This document shows, piece by piece, positions 15,859 to 24,993 of a DNA stretch of 64,000 nucleotides. Both the position numbers and the translations under genes were made by a program. Each line of letters opens with the position of its first letter. Positions within the stretch are counted from its first letter, which is position 1. The notes below the pieces were generated by a model that worked only from the letters and a program-made list of their open reading frames with translations, searched no databases and was not told the origin of the DNA. This DNA is from DASSUW01 sp963789005 (GTDB taxonomy: Bacteria; Actinomycetota; Thermoleophilia; Solirubrobacterales; Solirubrobacteraceae): positions 62,001-126,000 of the forward strand of contig CAWBIZ010000009.1 in NCBI GenBank assembly GCA_963789005.1. The letters are read 5' to 3'.

Positions 15859-18034
15859 CGCGGTCGCCGCCGCCTCCGCCGCCGCCGCCGCCGGCGCTGA
15901 CGGTGGCGAGCTCCTCCTTGGACTTGCCGGCGATCTCCGGGTCCTCGGCCAGGCGCAGGCCGATCCGGCCGCGCTCGCGGTCGACCTCGACCACGCGCAC
16001 GGAGATCTCGTCGCCCCGGTTGAGGACGTCCTCGACCGTCCCGACGCGCTCGCCGGGCGAGACGTTGGAGATGTGCAGGAGGCCGTCGGTGCCCTTGGCG
16101 AGCTCGACGAACGCGCCGAACGTGGTGGTCTTGACCACCTTCGCGCCTGGGAACTCGTCGCCGACCTCGACCTCCTTGGTCATCGAGCGGATGCGGTCGA
16201 CGAGCGCGTCGCCCTGGGCGCCGGTCTGCGCGTACACGCGCACGTTGCCCTCGTCGTCGACGTCGATCTGCGACTCGTACTCCTCCTGGAGCGAGCGGAT
16301 CGTCTCGCCGCCCTTGCCGATCAGCAGGCCGATCTTGTCCGGATCGATCTTGACGGCGCTGATCCGCGGCGCGAACTCGGACAGCTCGGTGCGCGGCTCG
16401 CCGATGGCGTCGGCCATCTTGCCGAGGATGAACGAGCGACCCTCCTTGGCCTGGGCGAGCGCGTCGCGCAGGATGTCGAAGGTGACGCCGGTGATCTTGA
16501 TGTCCATCTGCAGGGCGGTGATGCCCTTCTCGGTCCCGGCGACCTTGAAGTCCATGTCGCCGAGGTGGTCCTCGACGCCGGCGATGTCGGACAGCACGAC
16601 GTAGTCGTCGCCCTCCTTGATCAGCCCCATGGCGATGCCGGCCACCGGCGCCTTGATCGGCACGCCGGCGTCCATCAGCGACAGCGTGGAGCCGCAGACG
16701 GAGGCCATCGACGACGATCCGTTGGACTCGAGGATGTCCGACACGACGCGGATCGTGTACGGGAAGTTCTCCTGGTCGGGGATCATCGGGACCAGCGCGC
16801 GCTCGGCGAGCGCCCCGTGGCCGATGTCACGCCGCTTCGGGCCGCGCATGAAGCCGGCCTCGCCCACCGAGAACGGCGGGAAGTTGTAGTGGTGGAAGTA
16901 GCGCTTGGACGTCTCCAGCCCGAGCGAGTCGATCCGCATCTCCTCGCGCGTGGTGCCGAGCGCGATCACCGACAGCGCCTGCGTCTGCCCGCGCGTGAAG
17001 AGCGCCGACCCGTGCGTGCGCGGGAGCGGCTTGATCTGGATGTCGATCGCGCGAACCTCGTTCGGCTCACGGCCGTCGGGGCGCTTCTTCTGGACCGCGA
17101 TGCGCTCGCGGATGACCTTCTTCTCGAGCGCGTCGAAGGCGAGCTGCGCCTTCTGGCGGAACTCGGCCCAGGTCTCGGCGGCGGGATCGCCGGAGTACTG
17201 CGCGAGGACCTCCTCCTCGACGGCCTTGGTGGCCGCCTGACGCTCGAGCTTGTCCTCGACCTGGGTGGCCCGGTCGAGCGCGGCGCCGTGGGAGTCGGCG
17301 ATCTGACCTGCGAGGTCCGGATCCGCCTGCGGGACCTCGACCTCGAGCTTGGCCTTGCCGGCCTTCTCGGCCAGCTCGCGCTGGGCGGCGACGAGCTTCT
17401 TGATCGCCGAGTGGGCGATGTCGAGCGCGTCGAGGATCTCCGCCTCGGGGATCTCGTCGGCGCCCGCCTCGACCATCAGGATGGCGTCGTCGGTGCCGGA
17501 CACGACCAGGTCGAGCCCGGACTCCTGCAGCTGCTCCTCCGTCGGGTTGATGACGAAGTTGCCCTCCAGGTCCTTGCCGATCCGAACCGCGCCGACGGGC
17601 GTCGGGAACGGGATGTCGGAGATCGCCAGCGCGGCGGACGCGCCGTTCATGGCGAGCACGTCGTAGGGGATCACCTGATCGACGGAGAGCGGCATGCCCA
17701 CGAGCTGGGTCTCGCGGCGCCAGCCCTTGGGGAAGAGCGGACGGAGGGGGCGGTCGATCATGCGGGCGACGAGCGTCGCCTTCTCGCCGGCGCGGCCCTC
17801 GCGCTTGAAGAATGAGCCGGGGATCTTGCCCGCGGCGTACATGCGCTCCTCGACATCCACCGTCAGCGGGAGGAAGTCGACGTCACGCACGTTGCCCGCC
17901 GTGGCGGTGTTCAGGACGACGGTGTCGCCCGACCGGACCACGACGGCGCCGGAGGCCTGCTTGGCCATCCAGCCGGTCTCGAAGGAGATCTCCTTCCCGC
18001 CGATCTCCACGGAGACCTTGTGCACTTCTGGCAT
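15755..18034 (-). CDS. pnp: Polyribonucleotide nucleotidyltransferase (PNPase)
   Basis: PNPase degrades RNA 3'-to-5' with phosphate. The 759-residue protein has two RNase PH domains (about 10-230 and 320-545; SSSMASVCGSTLSLMDAG is the catalytic region). It continues with a KH domain with the loop GKGGETI, an S1 domain, and a C-terminal tail after about residue 730 rich in glycine, arginine and aspartate. ATG 18034 is preceded by AAAGGAAC. A perfect 7-bp hairpin sits just upstream of that ribosome site. rpsO, its usual upstream neighbour, is 7.4 kb away. Confidence 0.97.
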   Translation of the reverse strand: MPEVHKVSVEIGGKEISFETGWMAKQASGAVVVRSGDTVVLNTATAGNVRDVDFLPLTVDVEERMYAAGKIPGSFFKREGRAGEKATLVARMIDRPLRPLFPKGWRRETQLVGMPLSVDQVIPYDVLAMNGASAALAISDIPFPTPVGAVRIGKDLEGNFVINPTEEQLQESGLDLVVSGTDDAILMVEAGADEIPEAEILDALDIAHSAIKKLVAAQRELAEKAGKAKLEVEVPQADPDLAGQIADSHGAALDRATQVEDKLERQAATKAVEEEVLAQYSGDPAAETWAEFRQKAQLAFDALEKKVIRERIAVQKKRPDGREPNEVRAIDIQIKPLPRTHGSALFTRGQTQALSVIALGTTREEMRIDSLGLETSKRYFHHYNFPPFSVGEAGFMRGPKRRDIGHGALAERALVPMIPDQENFPYTIRVVSDILESNGSSSMASVCGSTLSLMDAGVPIKAPVAGIAMGLIKEGDDYVVLSDIAGVEDHLGDMDFKVAGTEKGITALQMDIKITGVTFDILRDALAQAKEGRSFILGKMADAIGEPRTELSEFAPRISAVKIDPDKIGLLIGKGGETIRSLQEEYESQIDVDDEGNVRVYAQTGAQGDALVDRIRSMTKEVEVGDEFPGAKVVKTTTFGAFVELAKGTDGLLHISNVSPGERVGTVEDVLNRGDEISVRVVEVDRERGRIGLRLAEDPEIAGKSKEELATVSAGGGGGGGGGDRGGRGGRGGERRNGGGRGRDRDRGGSRGDRDPDRS

Positions 18035-18047
18035 ATGTTCCTTTCGC

Positions 18048-18068
18048 GCCCGCCACTCGTAGGCGGGC
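18048..18068 (-). promoter_or_regulatory. Hairpin in the pnp leader
   Basis: A perfect 7-bp inverted repeat (GCCCGCC / GGCGGGC, seven-base loop) lies about 14 bases from the pnp start, immediately upstream of its ribosome-binding site. Leader hairpins are used for autocontrol of pnp in several bacteria, and an 'actino-pnp' RNA motif is known. Whether this is that motif needs a covariance-model search. Confidence 0.45.
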
Positions 18069-18150
18069 CCCTCTGCATCGTCTTTGACGCTTCGGTAGTC
18101 GTTGACAACCATGGTAGTAGCTGTGCCTGCGCGGGTATGCGCTCGAACCT

Positions 18151-19239
18151 ATGGCTGAGCGCCGCATCATCGTCTTCGGAGCGACGGGCCTCACCGGTCG
18201 CCTGGTGGCCGGGCGTCTGGCCGCGCAGGGCGCGTCGGCGGTGCTCGCCGGGCGCAACGAGGAGGCGGTGCGCTCGCTGGCCGAGCCGCTGGGCCTCGAG
18301 TGGCGGGTCGCCGACGCCATGCGCCAGAACTCGGTCTTCGCCTTGGCGGAGCGGGGCGACGTGCTCGTCAGCCTCGTCGGGCCGTTCTCCAAGTGGGGCG
18401 AGCCCGCGGTGCGAGCGGCGATCGCCGCCGGCGGGATCTACATCGACTCGACGGGCGAGCCGGTGTTCATCCGCCGCGTGTTCGACGAGTTCGGCCCGCC
18501 CGCCGAGCGCGCCGGGGCGGCTCTGCTGCCGGCGATGGGATACGACTTCGTGCCGGGAGCGCTGGCCGGCGCGCTGGCGCTGGAGGAGGCCGGGCTCGAC
18601 GCCCAGCGGGTCGACATCGGCTACTACGCGTTCGGCGCCGGCTCGAGCGCCGGGACGCGCCGGTCGTCGGTCGCGGTCGCTCTGGATGAGGGCTACGCGT
18701 TCCGCGGCGGGGCGGTCGTCACAGCCCGCATGGCCGAGCGGGTCCGCTCGTTCTTCGTGCGGGGCAAGGAGCGCGACGGGGTCTCGATCGGCGGCACCGA
18801 GCACCTCACGCTCCCGGCCAGCTATCCGCACCTGCTCGAGGTCAACGTCTACCTGGGCTGGTTCGGCGCCTTGGCCAAGCCGCTCCAGGTGGGAAGCCTG
18901 GCGGGCTCGGTGGCCATGCGCGTTCCGGGCGTCCGGCCGGCGCTGAAGGCCGCCGCCGACCGGCTGGTCGGCCTGGCGAACGCGCCAGAACCGGAGTCCG
19001 GCATCTCGTGGGTGGTCGCGGAGGCGTTCGACGCGGCGGGAGAGAAGCTCTCCTCGGTCGAGCTGTCCGGCGGCGAGCCCTACACGCTCACGGCGGGAGT
19101 GTTGGCCTGGGCGGCGCAGCGAGCGGCGTCCGAGGGCGTCGACGGCGTCGGTCCGCTGGGGCCGGTGCAGGCGTTCGGGCTCGAGGCGCTGGAGGCAGGC
19201 TGTCGCGAGGCCGGACTCTCGCGGGTCGCGGCGCCCTGA
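18151..19239 (+). CDS. Saccharopine-dehydrogenase-like NAD(P)-binding oxidoreductase
   Basis: A 362-residue protein with an N-terminal Rossmann fold (IIVFGATGLTGRLVA, then VLAGRN), typical of the saccharopine dehydrogenase/trans-acting enoyl reductase superfamily. The family includes lysine-pathway enzymes and lipid-associated enoyl reductases; no neighbour points to either role. ATG 18151 gives the normal N-terminus. It starts divergently from pnp and converges on the FAD enzyme three bases after its stop. Confidence 0.75.
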   Translation: MAERRIIVFGATGLTGRLVAGRLAAQGASAVLAGRNEEAVRSLAEPLGLEWRVADAMRQNSVFALAERGDVLVSLVGPFSKWGEPAVRAAIAAGGIYIDSTGEPVFIRRVFDEFGPPAERAGAALLPAMGYDFVPGALAGALALEEAGLDAQRVDIGYYAFGAGSSAGTRRSSVAVALDEGYAFRGGAVVTARMAERVRSFFVRGKERDGVSIGGTEHLTLPASYPHLLEVNVYLGWFGALAKPLQVGSLAGSVAMRVPGVRPALKAAADRLVGLANAPEPESGISWVVAEAFDAAGEKLSSVELSGGEPYTLTAGVLAWAAQRAASEGVDGVGPLGPVQAFGLEALEAGCREAGLSRVAAP

Positions 19240-19242
19240 ACG

Positions 19243-20943
19243 TCAGCGGCGGAGCCGGCGGTTGAGCGCCCCCGCCGCCAGCGTGCCGCGGGCGAGTAGC
19301 CCGCTTGCCTCCACGCCCCCGTCGCCGGACACGCGCAGCGGCGCGCGGGCCGGGCGGCGGAAGAGCTTCCAGCGGAGCTTGTCGAGTGTCCGCGCCGGGC
19401 CGAGCACCGCGGGCTCGCGCAGCTTGAACGTCTTGCAGCGCGGGGCGCTCGAGCCGGTCCAGTCGAGGATCGCGTTCACCGCGCGGCGGGCGGCCTCGTT
19501 CGCGCCCTCCATCGTCGCCAGGTCGGTGTCGGTGCGCACGTAGTCGGCCGCGAGCAGCAGGTTCGGGATGCGGGTGGTCACGCCCGGGCGGTCGGCCCAC
19601 GAGCCGGCCGTGTTGATCAGCAGCGGCTCGAGGTTCGTGGCCTCGGTGGGGTTCGGGAACTCGACCGCCGGGTCCAGGAACCAGGCCAGCACGTGGCGCT
19701 CGTCGAGCTGCCCGTCGTCGAGGTGGTCGACGAGCTGGCCCCAGACCTCGGCGCGGATCTCCTCGCGCGAGCAGCGCATGGCGACCTTGCCGGTGCGGCG
19801 CCCCGGCGTCGTCCAGTCGGAGACGTCGACCGACAGGATCCCCTTGACCCGCCCGTCGCCGTAGCGCTCGAGATTCACGCCGCGCCAGAACTGCGCCTGC
19901 GAGATCGACGTCAGCGCCCACTCGGAGTCGATGTAGATGGCGTGCCCGTGCACGAGCGGCGCGTCGCGGTCGAGATAGAACAGCGCGCCGTTCATCCAGC
20001 GGGTGACGAGCCGGTCGAGGCGCGCGAACAGCGGGTCGAGCGCCCGCAGCGGCGGGCCGGCAAGCGTGCGCATGACCTCGACCGGCAGCGCGGCGACGTA
20101 CATGTCGGCGGTGACCGTTCCCGCGGGCGTCGTGACGCCGGCGATCCGGCCGCCGCGCACGGTCAGTCCCTGCACCGGCGTCCCGAGCCGCAGGTCGACG
20201 CCCAGCCGCCCCAGCTGCGCGACCCAGGGATCGATCCACGCCTCGTTGGTCGGGGCGTTCAGGACGCGGTCGGCTCGACCGCCCGCCTGCGTGAGGTCGA
20301 GGATCAGCTGCGCCAGGATCAGGCCGCCGGTGCGGGCGCTGATCTCGCGTGCCCGCGCGGCCACGAGCGTGCGCGTGAGCCCTTCGGCGAGGAACTTGCG
20401 GAACGCGACCGAGCGCTCCTCGGCGCGCACGAAGTCCCACCAGCTCTGCAGCTCCCACTGCTCGTAGCGGCGCTCGTCGCAGCTCGTGAGCAGCGTCAGC
20501 AGCCGCTCGACCAGCCAGGCATGCTCGTGCGGCGGGATGCTGAGCGAGGTCATGAGCTCCAGCAGGAAGCGGCTCATGACCGTGAGGTCGTCGAGCGACT
20601 CCGGCAGGTGCGCGCCCGACACGAGCTCGTTGCGCCCGCCGCCCTGGGCGAGCAGGATCCGAGTGGCGCCGACGAGGTTCTCGAGCACCGTCGACGTGCC
20701 GTCCGGGATCCGCCGCATCGTGTCCGGGACGTGGCGGTAGAAGCCCGGGAAGAACCGGAACCCGTGCTCGGCGGGAAGGTCGGCACGCCCGCCGGCGGCT
20801 GAGCCGGGCACAGGCAGGCTGCGGGCCTTGCCGCCGGGTATGTCCCGCGCCTCCAGCACGACGACCTCGAAGCCGCGCTCGGCCAGCTCGTGGGCGGCCG
20901 TGAGGCCCGCGACGCCGCCGCCGAGGATCGCCACCCGGGTCAT
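19243..20943 (-). CDS. FAD-dependent amine-oxidase/desaturase-like oxidoreductase
   Basis: A 566-residue flavoprotein. The N-terminus is a dinucleotide-binding fold (AILGGGVAGLTAAHELAERG, then VVLEARDIPGGKARS), as in phytoene desaturase and squalene-associated FAD oxidases. The C-terminal FAD signature is in LLLAADYVRTDTDLATMEGANEAA. Its length and a PxEHGFRFFPGFYRH segment resemble the group annotated as hydroxysqualene dehydroxylase or 15-cis-phytoene desaturase. No terpenoid synthase gene is nearby, so the substrate stays open. ATG 20943 directly precedes the nucleotide-binding strand. Confidence 0.8.
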   Translation of the reverse strand: MTRVAILGGGVAGLTAAHELAERGFEVVVLEARDIPGGKARSLPVPGSAAGGRADLPAEHGFRFFPGFYRHVPDTMRRIPDGTSTVLENLVGATRILLAQGGGRNELVSGAHLPESLDDLTVMSRFLLELMTSLSIPPHEHAWLVERLLTLLTSCDERRYEQWELQSWWDFVRAEERSVAFRKFLAEGLTRTLVAARAREISARTGGLILAQLILDLTQAGGRADRVLNAPTNEAWIDPWVAQLGRLGVDLRLGTPVQGLTVRGGRIAGVTTPAGTVTADMYVAALPVEVMRTLAGPPLRALDPLFARLDRLVTRWMNGALFYLDRDAPLVHGHAIYIDSEWALTSISQAQFWRGVNLERYGDGRVKGILSVDVSDWTTPGRRTGKVAMRCSREEIRAEVWGQLVDHLDDGQLDERHVLAWFLDPAVEFPNPTEATNLEPLLINTAGSWADRPGVTTRIPNLLLAADYVRTDTDLATMEGANEAARRAVNAILDWTGSSAPRCKTFKLREPAVLGPARTLDKLRWKLFRRPARAPLRVSGDGGVEASGLLARGTLAAGALNRRLRR

Positions 20944-20999
20944 CCGGGCGACTCTGTCACAGACGGCCGGGCCCGTGCGAGGATCGGTCAGGAGCGAAC

Positions 21000-21530
21000 A
21001 TGACCGGCGACGAGGACCTCCTCCTGTCGGGCGATCCCGAAGACTTCGGGCGCTTCTACGACCGCTACGTCGACATGCTGCTGGGGTACTTCGCACGCCG
21101 GGTCCACGACCCCGAGATCGCCGCCGACCTGACGGCGGAGACGTTCGCGGCCGCGCTCGTGGCCCGCAAGCGCTTCCGCCGCGGGCCGACGCCCGCGGTC
21201 GCCTGGCTCTTCGGCATCGCCCAGCACAAGCTCGCCGACGCCCGCCGCCGCGGCGCCGCGGAGGACCGCATGCAGCGGCGGCTCGGCATGGAGCGCGTGC
21301 CGGTCGGCGAGGACGACGCGGAGCTGATCACGCTGCTCGGCCGCGACGCCGCTTACAGGCTGATCGACGAGCTGCCGCCGGAGCAGCGCGAGGCCGTCCG
21401 CGCGCACGTGATCGACGACCGTGCGTACGCCGACATCGCGAGCTCCGCCCACACGTCGGAGGCTGTGGTACGCAAGCGGGTGAGCCGCGGGCTCGGCGCG
21501 CTGCGCGACCGGATGGGAGCGCGGCGATGA
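21000..21530 (+). CDS. ECF-type RNA polymerase sigma factor
   Basis: A 176-residue ECF sigma factor with a region 2 (FGRFYDRYVDMLLGYFARRV, then DLTAETFAAAL and AWLFGIAQHKLADARRR) and a region 4 helix-turn-helix (LPPEQREAVRAHVIDDRAYADIA, AVVRKRVSRGL). Its TGA overlaps the ATG of a single-pass membrane protein gene, the usual arrangement for a sigma factor and its membrane regulator. The signal and target promoters are unknown. Confidence 0.88.
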   Translation: MTGDEDLLLSGDPEDFGRFYDRYVDMLLGYFARRVHDPEIAADLTAETFAAALVARKRFRRGPTPAVAWLFGIAQHKLADARRRGAAEDRMQRRLGMERVPVGEDDAELITLLGRDAAYRLIDELPPEQREAVRAHVIDDRAYADIASSAHTSEAVVRKRVSRGLGALRDRMGARR

Positions 21531-22357
21531 CGAGCTTCGTCGACCAGCTTCGCAAGGAGCTCGTGGCCGCCGCGGCGCGCGAGCAGGCGCACCCGCGCCC
21601 GCGGCTGACCCTGCCGCCGCTGCGGCCACTCGTCCTCGCCACCGCAGGCCTCGCGCTCACTGCGATCCTGGTGCTCGCGATCGCCGGCGCCCTGCGCTCC
21701 GAGCGCGATCCGGACGAGCGCCCGGTCAAGCCCCCGGCGCCTGAGGGTCGCCCGCTGTTCGACGGCACCCTCTTCCCGGGCGAGCGCTACCGCACGCGGA
21801 ACTTCTCCCCCGAGCTGTCGTTCGTCGTCAGCGACGACAACTGGCTGGCGCAGGACACCGAGACGCCGCACGTGCTCGCGCTGTCGCGTGTCAACCGCGG
21901 CGGGCCCGGACCCGCCGGGCCGTGGCCGACGCTCATCTTCCAGCGGATCCCTGAGGTCTACGACCCCGGCGTGCGCGACCGCGCGGCTGCCGAGATGCCC
22001 GCCCCGCCGAACCTCCGGGCCTGGTTCGCGCGGCACCCCGACCTACGGGTCTCGCGCGCGGAGCCGGTGACCGTCGCCGGCGTCCCGGGGGTCAGCTTCG
22101 AGATGGAGGTGCGCTTCACGCGGCCGGCGCACAGCGACTCGGCCTGCCGCCGAGACCACCAGATCACGTGCACGTTTCTCGCGCCCCCACCCTCCTGGGT
22201 CTCGCTGCCAGATGGCTTCCGACTGCACATGATCCAGCTGCGCTGGAAGGACGACCCGTTCGTGATCTTCACCATCGCGACGTCCGAGCGCCGGCTCGCC
22301 GCGCTCGACCGCGCCGCCGCGCAGGTGCTCAACTCGCTGCGCATCGACATCCCCTGA
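21527..22357 (+). CDS. Single-pass membrane protein, probable regulator of the adjacent sigma factor
   Basis: A 276-residue protein. A short cytoplasmic N-terminus (residues 1-32) is followed by one membrane helix (about 33-55) and a large extracytoplasmic domain. The topology and the ATGA overlap with the sigma gene suggest an anti-sigma factor. The N-terminal part lacks the HxxxCxxC zinc motif of classical zinc anti-sigma factors, so this is inference from context. I do not recognise the outer domain; it contains a cysteine pair in CRRDHQITC. Confidence 0.6.
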   Translation: MTSFVDQLRKELVAAAAREQAHPRPRLTLPPLRPLVLATAGLALTAILVLAIAGALRSERDPDERPVKPPAPEGRPLFDGTLFPGERYRTRNFSPELSFVVSDDNWLAQDTETPHVLALSRVNRGGPGPAGPWPTLIFQRIPEVYDPGVRDRAAAEMPAPPNLRAWFARHPDLRVSRAEPVTVAGVPGVSFEMEVRFTRPAHSDSACRRDHQITCTFLAPPPSWVSLPDGFRLHMIQLRWKDDPFVIFTIATSERRLAALDRAAAQVLNSLRIDIP

Positions 22358-22380
22358 GCGCCGGGCGCCGTACCCGGAGG

Positions 22381-22845
22381 GTGTTCGGCCATCACCTCCT
22401 ACGGCGCGAGCAGCGGCTTCCCGCGCTGCCCGCCGAGGTCTTCCCGTTCTTCGCCGAGGCCGGCAACCTGGAGGCGATCACGCCGCCGTGGCTGCGCTTC
22501 GCGATCGTCCCGCCACGCCCCACCGACATCGGTGTCGGCACGCTGATCGAGTACCGCCTGCAGCTGCACGGCATCCCGATCTCCTGGCTGACGCGGATCG
22601 AGGAGTGGGTGCCCGGAGAGCGCTTCGTGGACCAGCAGCTGCGCGGCCCCTACGCGCTGTGGCACCACACGCACGAGTTCGAGCCCGACGGCGACGGCGG
22701 CACGCTGATGCGCGACACCGTGCGCTACGCGCTGCCCTACGGACCGCTCGGCGAGGTCGCGCACCGCCTGTTCGTGGCGCGCGACCTGGCCGCGATCTTC
22801 GACTTCCGCACGGAGCGCGTGCGGGCGGCGTTCACTCGACCGTGA
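22381..22845 (+). CDS. SRPBCC-family (START-like) ligand-binding protein
   Basis: About 154 residues with the pattern of the polyketide cyclase/dehydrase SRPBCC superfamily: RLPALPAEVFPFFAEAGNLEAITPPWLRF near the start, a central IEEWVPGERFVDQQ strand pair, and a C-terminal helix (FDFRTERVRAAF). The GTG at 22381 directly abuts GGAGG with no spacer, so the true start is uncertain. It follows the membrane regulator gene on the same strand. Its stop overlaps the convergent lipoprotein gene by 14 bases. Confidence 0.7.
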   Translation: MFGHHLLRREQRLPALPAEVFPFFAEAGNLEAITPPWLRFAIVPPRPTDIGVGTLIEYRLQLHGIPISWLTRIEEWVPGERFVDQQLRGPYALWHHTHEFEPDGDGGTLMRDTVRYALPYGPLGEVAHRLFVARDLAAIFDFRTERVRAAFTRP

Positions 22846-23239
22846 GCGTGCCCGACATCGACTGCCGGTGGCTGCCGACCGGGCAGTAGTACTCGTACTC
22901 GCCGGCCTCGAGCTCGGCGGAGACCTCGGTCTCGCTCTCCGTGATCGTCTCGCTGGCCTCCTCGACCCCGGCGCCCTCGATCTCGACCGCGTGCGGCGTC
23001 GTCGACTCGTTGACGAGCTTGACCGTGACGGTGCCGGCGGCGGCTGTCAGCTCACCCGGCTCCCAGGAGATCGCGCCGCCCGCGTCGGCGGTCAGGGTCA
23101 GCTCCTCGCCGCCGCCGCCCGCGGCGGCTTCTTCGGTGGCCTCGGGCGTCGCGGCGCCGCCGCCGCCCTCCTCGTCGTCGTCCCCGCAGCCGGCGATCAC
23201 CAGGACGCCGACAATCAGCGCGTAGCAGAGCCTTCTCAT
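22832..23239 (-). CDS. Cupredoxin-type copper lipoprotein
   Basis: A 135-residue exported protein. A signal peptide ends in a lipobox (VIAGC, cysteine 18). A low-complexity Asp/Glu/Gly/Ala linker follows to about residue 45, then a plastocyanin-like domain. The type-1 copper ligands are visible: H83 (TTPHAVEI), C119 (YYCPVG), H124 and M128. Predicted to be a surface-attached electron carrier or copper binder. ATG 23239 gives the signal peptide. Confidence 0.85.
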   Translation of the reverse strand: MRRLCYALIVGVLVIAGCGDDDEEGGGGAATPEATEEAAAGGGGEELTLTADAGGAISWEPGELTAAAGTVTVKLVNESTTPHAVEIEGAGVEEASETITESETEVSAELEAGEYEYYCPVGSHRQSMSGTLTVE

Positions 23240-23271
23240 GGCGGGTGGTACGCGCTCGCCGCTCCTGCGGT

Positions 23272-23952
23272 TCAGGAGAGCCGCGCCGCGAGCACGGTTC
23301 GGCCGCCGCGGCGCACGATCCGGATCGCCTCGTACTCGCCGCGCCGCAGCGCGGTGGTGAGGATGGCGTAGGCGCTGCCCTTCTCGTCCGTGCGGAAGGT
23401 GCCGGCCGTGGCCGTCCACGCCTCCGCGTCGCACAGCACCTCGTACACCGCGCCATCTTCGCGCGGCAGGCCGTCGACCCACAGGTGCAGGGTCGTGCCC
23501 TCGGCCCCGCTGTCGAGCGTCGCCCGCGCGTTCGCCTGGCTCGCACCGGTGGCGCGGAACGCGACGTCGTAGGCCGGCGGCGCCGCTGGATCGTCGCCGC
23601 CGCCGACGAGGACCACGGCGAGCACGATCGCCGCCACCCCGGCGGCCAGCGCACCGCCGGCTGCGAGCCAGCGCCGCCGCGGGGCACGGTGCCGGCGGGC
23701 GCGAGGCCGGGCCGCACGATCGCGAGCGTACGCGTCGAGCAGGCGCTCCTCGAAGGCCGGCGACAGCGGCTCGGCAGCCGCCGCGTCCGCACCCTCGGCG
23801 GCGGCCAGCAGGCCGGGCAGCGGGGCGAGCGCGTCGTGCTCGGCGGTGCATTCGGCGCACACGGCGAGGTGACGGCGCACCGCCGCCGCCTCGTCCGGGT
23901 CGAGCGCGCCAAGCGCGTACGCCCCCAGCTCGTGGGTCACGTGTTCGCTCAA
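23272..23952 (-). CDS. Zinc-motif anti-sigma factor (RskA-like)
   Basis: A 226-residue single-pass membrane protein. The N-terminal anti-sigma domain has the zinc motif H28-x3-C32-x2-C35 (RRHLAVCAEC). A membrane helix lies at about residues 98-122, and an extracytoplasmic C-terminal domain resembles the RskA/anti-sigma-K domain. The TTG at 23952 overlaps the stop of the sigma gene (TTGA), so the two are translationally coupled. Predicted to hold the adjacent sigma factor inactive at the membrane. Confidence 0.85.
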   Translation of the reverse strand: MSEHVTHELGAYALGALDPDEAAAVRRHLAVCAECTAEHDALAPLPGLLAAAEGADAAAAEPLSPAFEERLLDAYARDRAARPRARRHRAPRRRWLAAGGALAAGVAAIVLAVVLVGGGDDPAAPPAYDVAFRATGASQANARATLDSGAEGTTLHLWVDGLPREDGAVYEVLCDAEAWTATAGTFRTDEKGSAYAILTTALRRGEYEAIRIVRRGGRTVLAARLS

Positions 23953-24500
23953 GGAACGACCCCCATCTCCTCGAGTACGAGCCGCAGCGACCGCAGGGCG
24001 TACCACGTGCGGCTCTTGACGGTGCCGACCGGGATGTCGCAGCGCTCGGAGATCTCGCGCACGGACAGGCCCTGGAAGTGCGCCAGGCGGATCATCTGCC
24101 GGTGCTCGGGCGTGAGCCGCTCGAGCGCGGCCGCCACCTGCCAGCCGAGCATGGCCCGCTCGATCTCCTCCCCGCCCGAGGCGCGCTCGAACAGCGCCTC
24201 GCCGGGAGCGAGCGACGGCCGCGCGGACGCGCGCCGCCGCTGGTCGATGATCGCGTGGCGGGCGATCTGGTACAGCCAGGTGCGCACGCTGCCGCGCGCC
24301 GGGTCGTAGCTGTCGGCCCGCCGCCAAGCGCGCAGGAACACCTCCTGCACGACCTCCTCGGCCACCCCCCGCTCGCCGAGCGCATGCAGCGCGAACCCGA
24401 GCAGCTCGCCGGCGTACGCGCGGTAGAGCTCGCGCAGCGCCTCGCCGGTGGCGTCGCCGCGCAGGCGCTCCATCAGGTCGGCATCGCTGGTCACGGTCAT
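23949..24500 (-). CDS. ECF-type RNA polymerase sigma factor (SigK/SigL-like)
   Basis: A 183-residue ECF sigma factor. Region 2 contains LYRAYAGELLGFALHALG, AEEVVQEVFLRAWRR and VRTWLYQIARHAIIDQRRR. Region 4 contains LTPEHRQMIRLAHFQGLSVREI and PVGTVKSRTWYALR. Its ATG overlaps the stop of the DsbA-like gene, and its stop overlaps the anti-sigma gene. The three therefore form one coupled unit. Confidence 0.92.
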   Translation of the reverse strand: MTVTSDADLMERLRGDATGEALRELYRAYAGELLGFALHALGERGVAEEVVQEVFLRAWRRADSYDPARGSVRTWLYQIARHAIIDQRRRASARPSLAPGEALFERASGGEEIERAMLGWQVAAALERLTPEHRQMIRLAHFQGLSVREISERCDIPVGTVKSRTWYALRSLRLVLEEMGVVP

Positions 24501-24946
24501 CCGGTGTACGTCCGGTCGTCGAGCGCGGTTCGGCCTGCATACCGCGCGCCGTCGACGAACACGGTAGGGGTCGTGGCGACGCCCGCCCGCACGCCGCCGT
24601 GGAACTGCTCGCGGACGCGGGCGGCGACGGCTTCGGAGCGCCGGTCGGCCTCGAAGCGCTCGACGTCGAGCCCGAGGTGCTCGGCGCGCGCCCACAGGTG
24701 CGGGTCCTCGAGCCGGCCCTGGTCGTCGAACAGCGCGTCGTGCATCGCCCAGAATGCGCCCTGCGCGCCCGCGGCCTCCGCGGCGTGGGCGGCCGCCAGT
24801 GCACGCGGGTGGCTGGCGCGGACCGGGAAGTGGCGGAAGGCGACGCGCACCGCGAGCCCTCGCAACCGCAGCTCGAGCGCTGCGCAGAACGGGCACTCGT
24901 AGTCGCCGTAGACGATCGCCACCCGCGCGCCGTCCGGCCCCCGCAC
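24497..24946 (-). CDS. DsbA-family thioredoxin-like protein
   Basis: About 149 residues with a DsbA/FrnE-like fold: the redox motif C18-P-F-C21 in YGDYECPFC, an inserted helical domain, and the cis-proline segment GVATTPTVFVDG. Related proteins act as thiol oxidoreductases. No signal peptide is present from the GTG at 24946; upstream in-frame starts up to the peroxiredoxin stop are possible. Its stop overlaps the sigma start. Placement between a peroxiredoxin and a sigma/anti-sigma pair hints at redox-linked control, which is inference. Confidence 0.75.
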   Translation of the reverse strand: MRGPDGARVAIVYGDYECPFCAALELRLRGLAVRVAFRHFPVRASHPRALAAAHAAEAAGAQGAFWAMHDALFDDQGRLEDPHLWARAEHLGLDVERFEADRRSEAVAARVREQFHGGVRAGVATTPTVFVDGARYAGRTALDDRTYTG

Positions 24947-24993
24947 CCGGTCGTCGGGGCCCAACGGCGGCAGGGGTGCGGAGCCGAGGTCGG

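Noticed and set aside
15578..17815. 745-codon plus-strand open frame across pnp
   Set aside because: Antisense shadow of pnp, which has every expected domain; composition is low-complexity.
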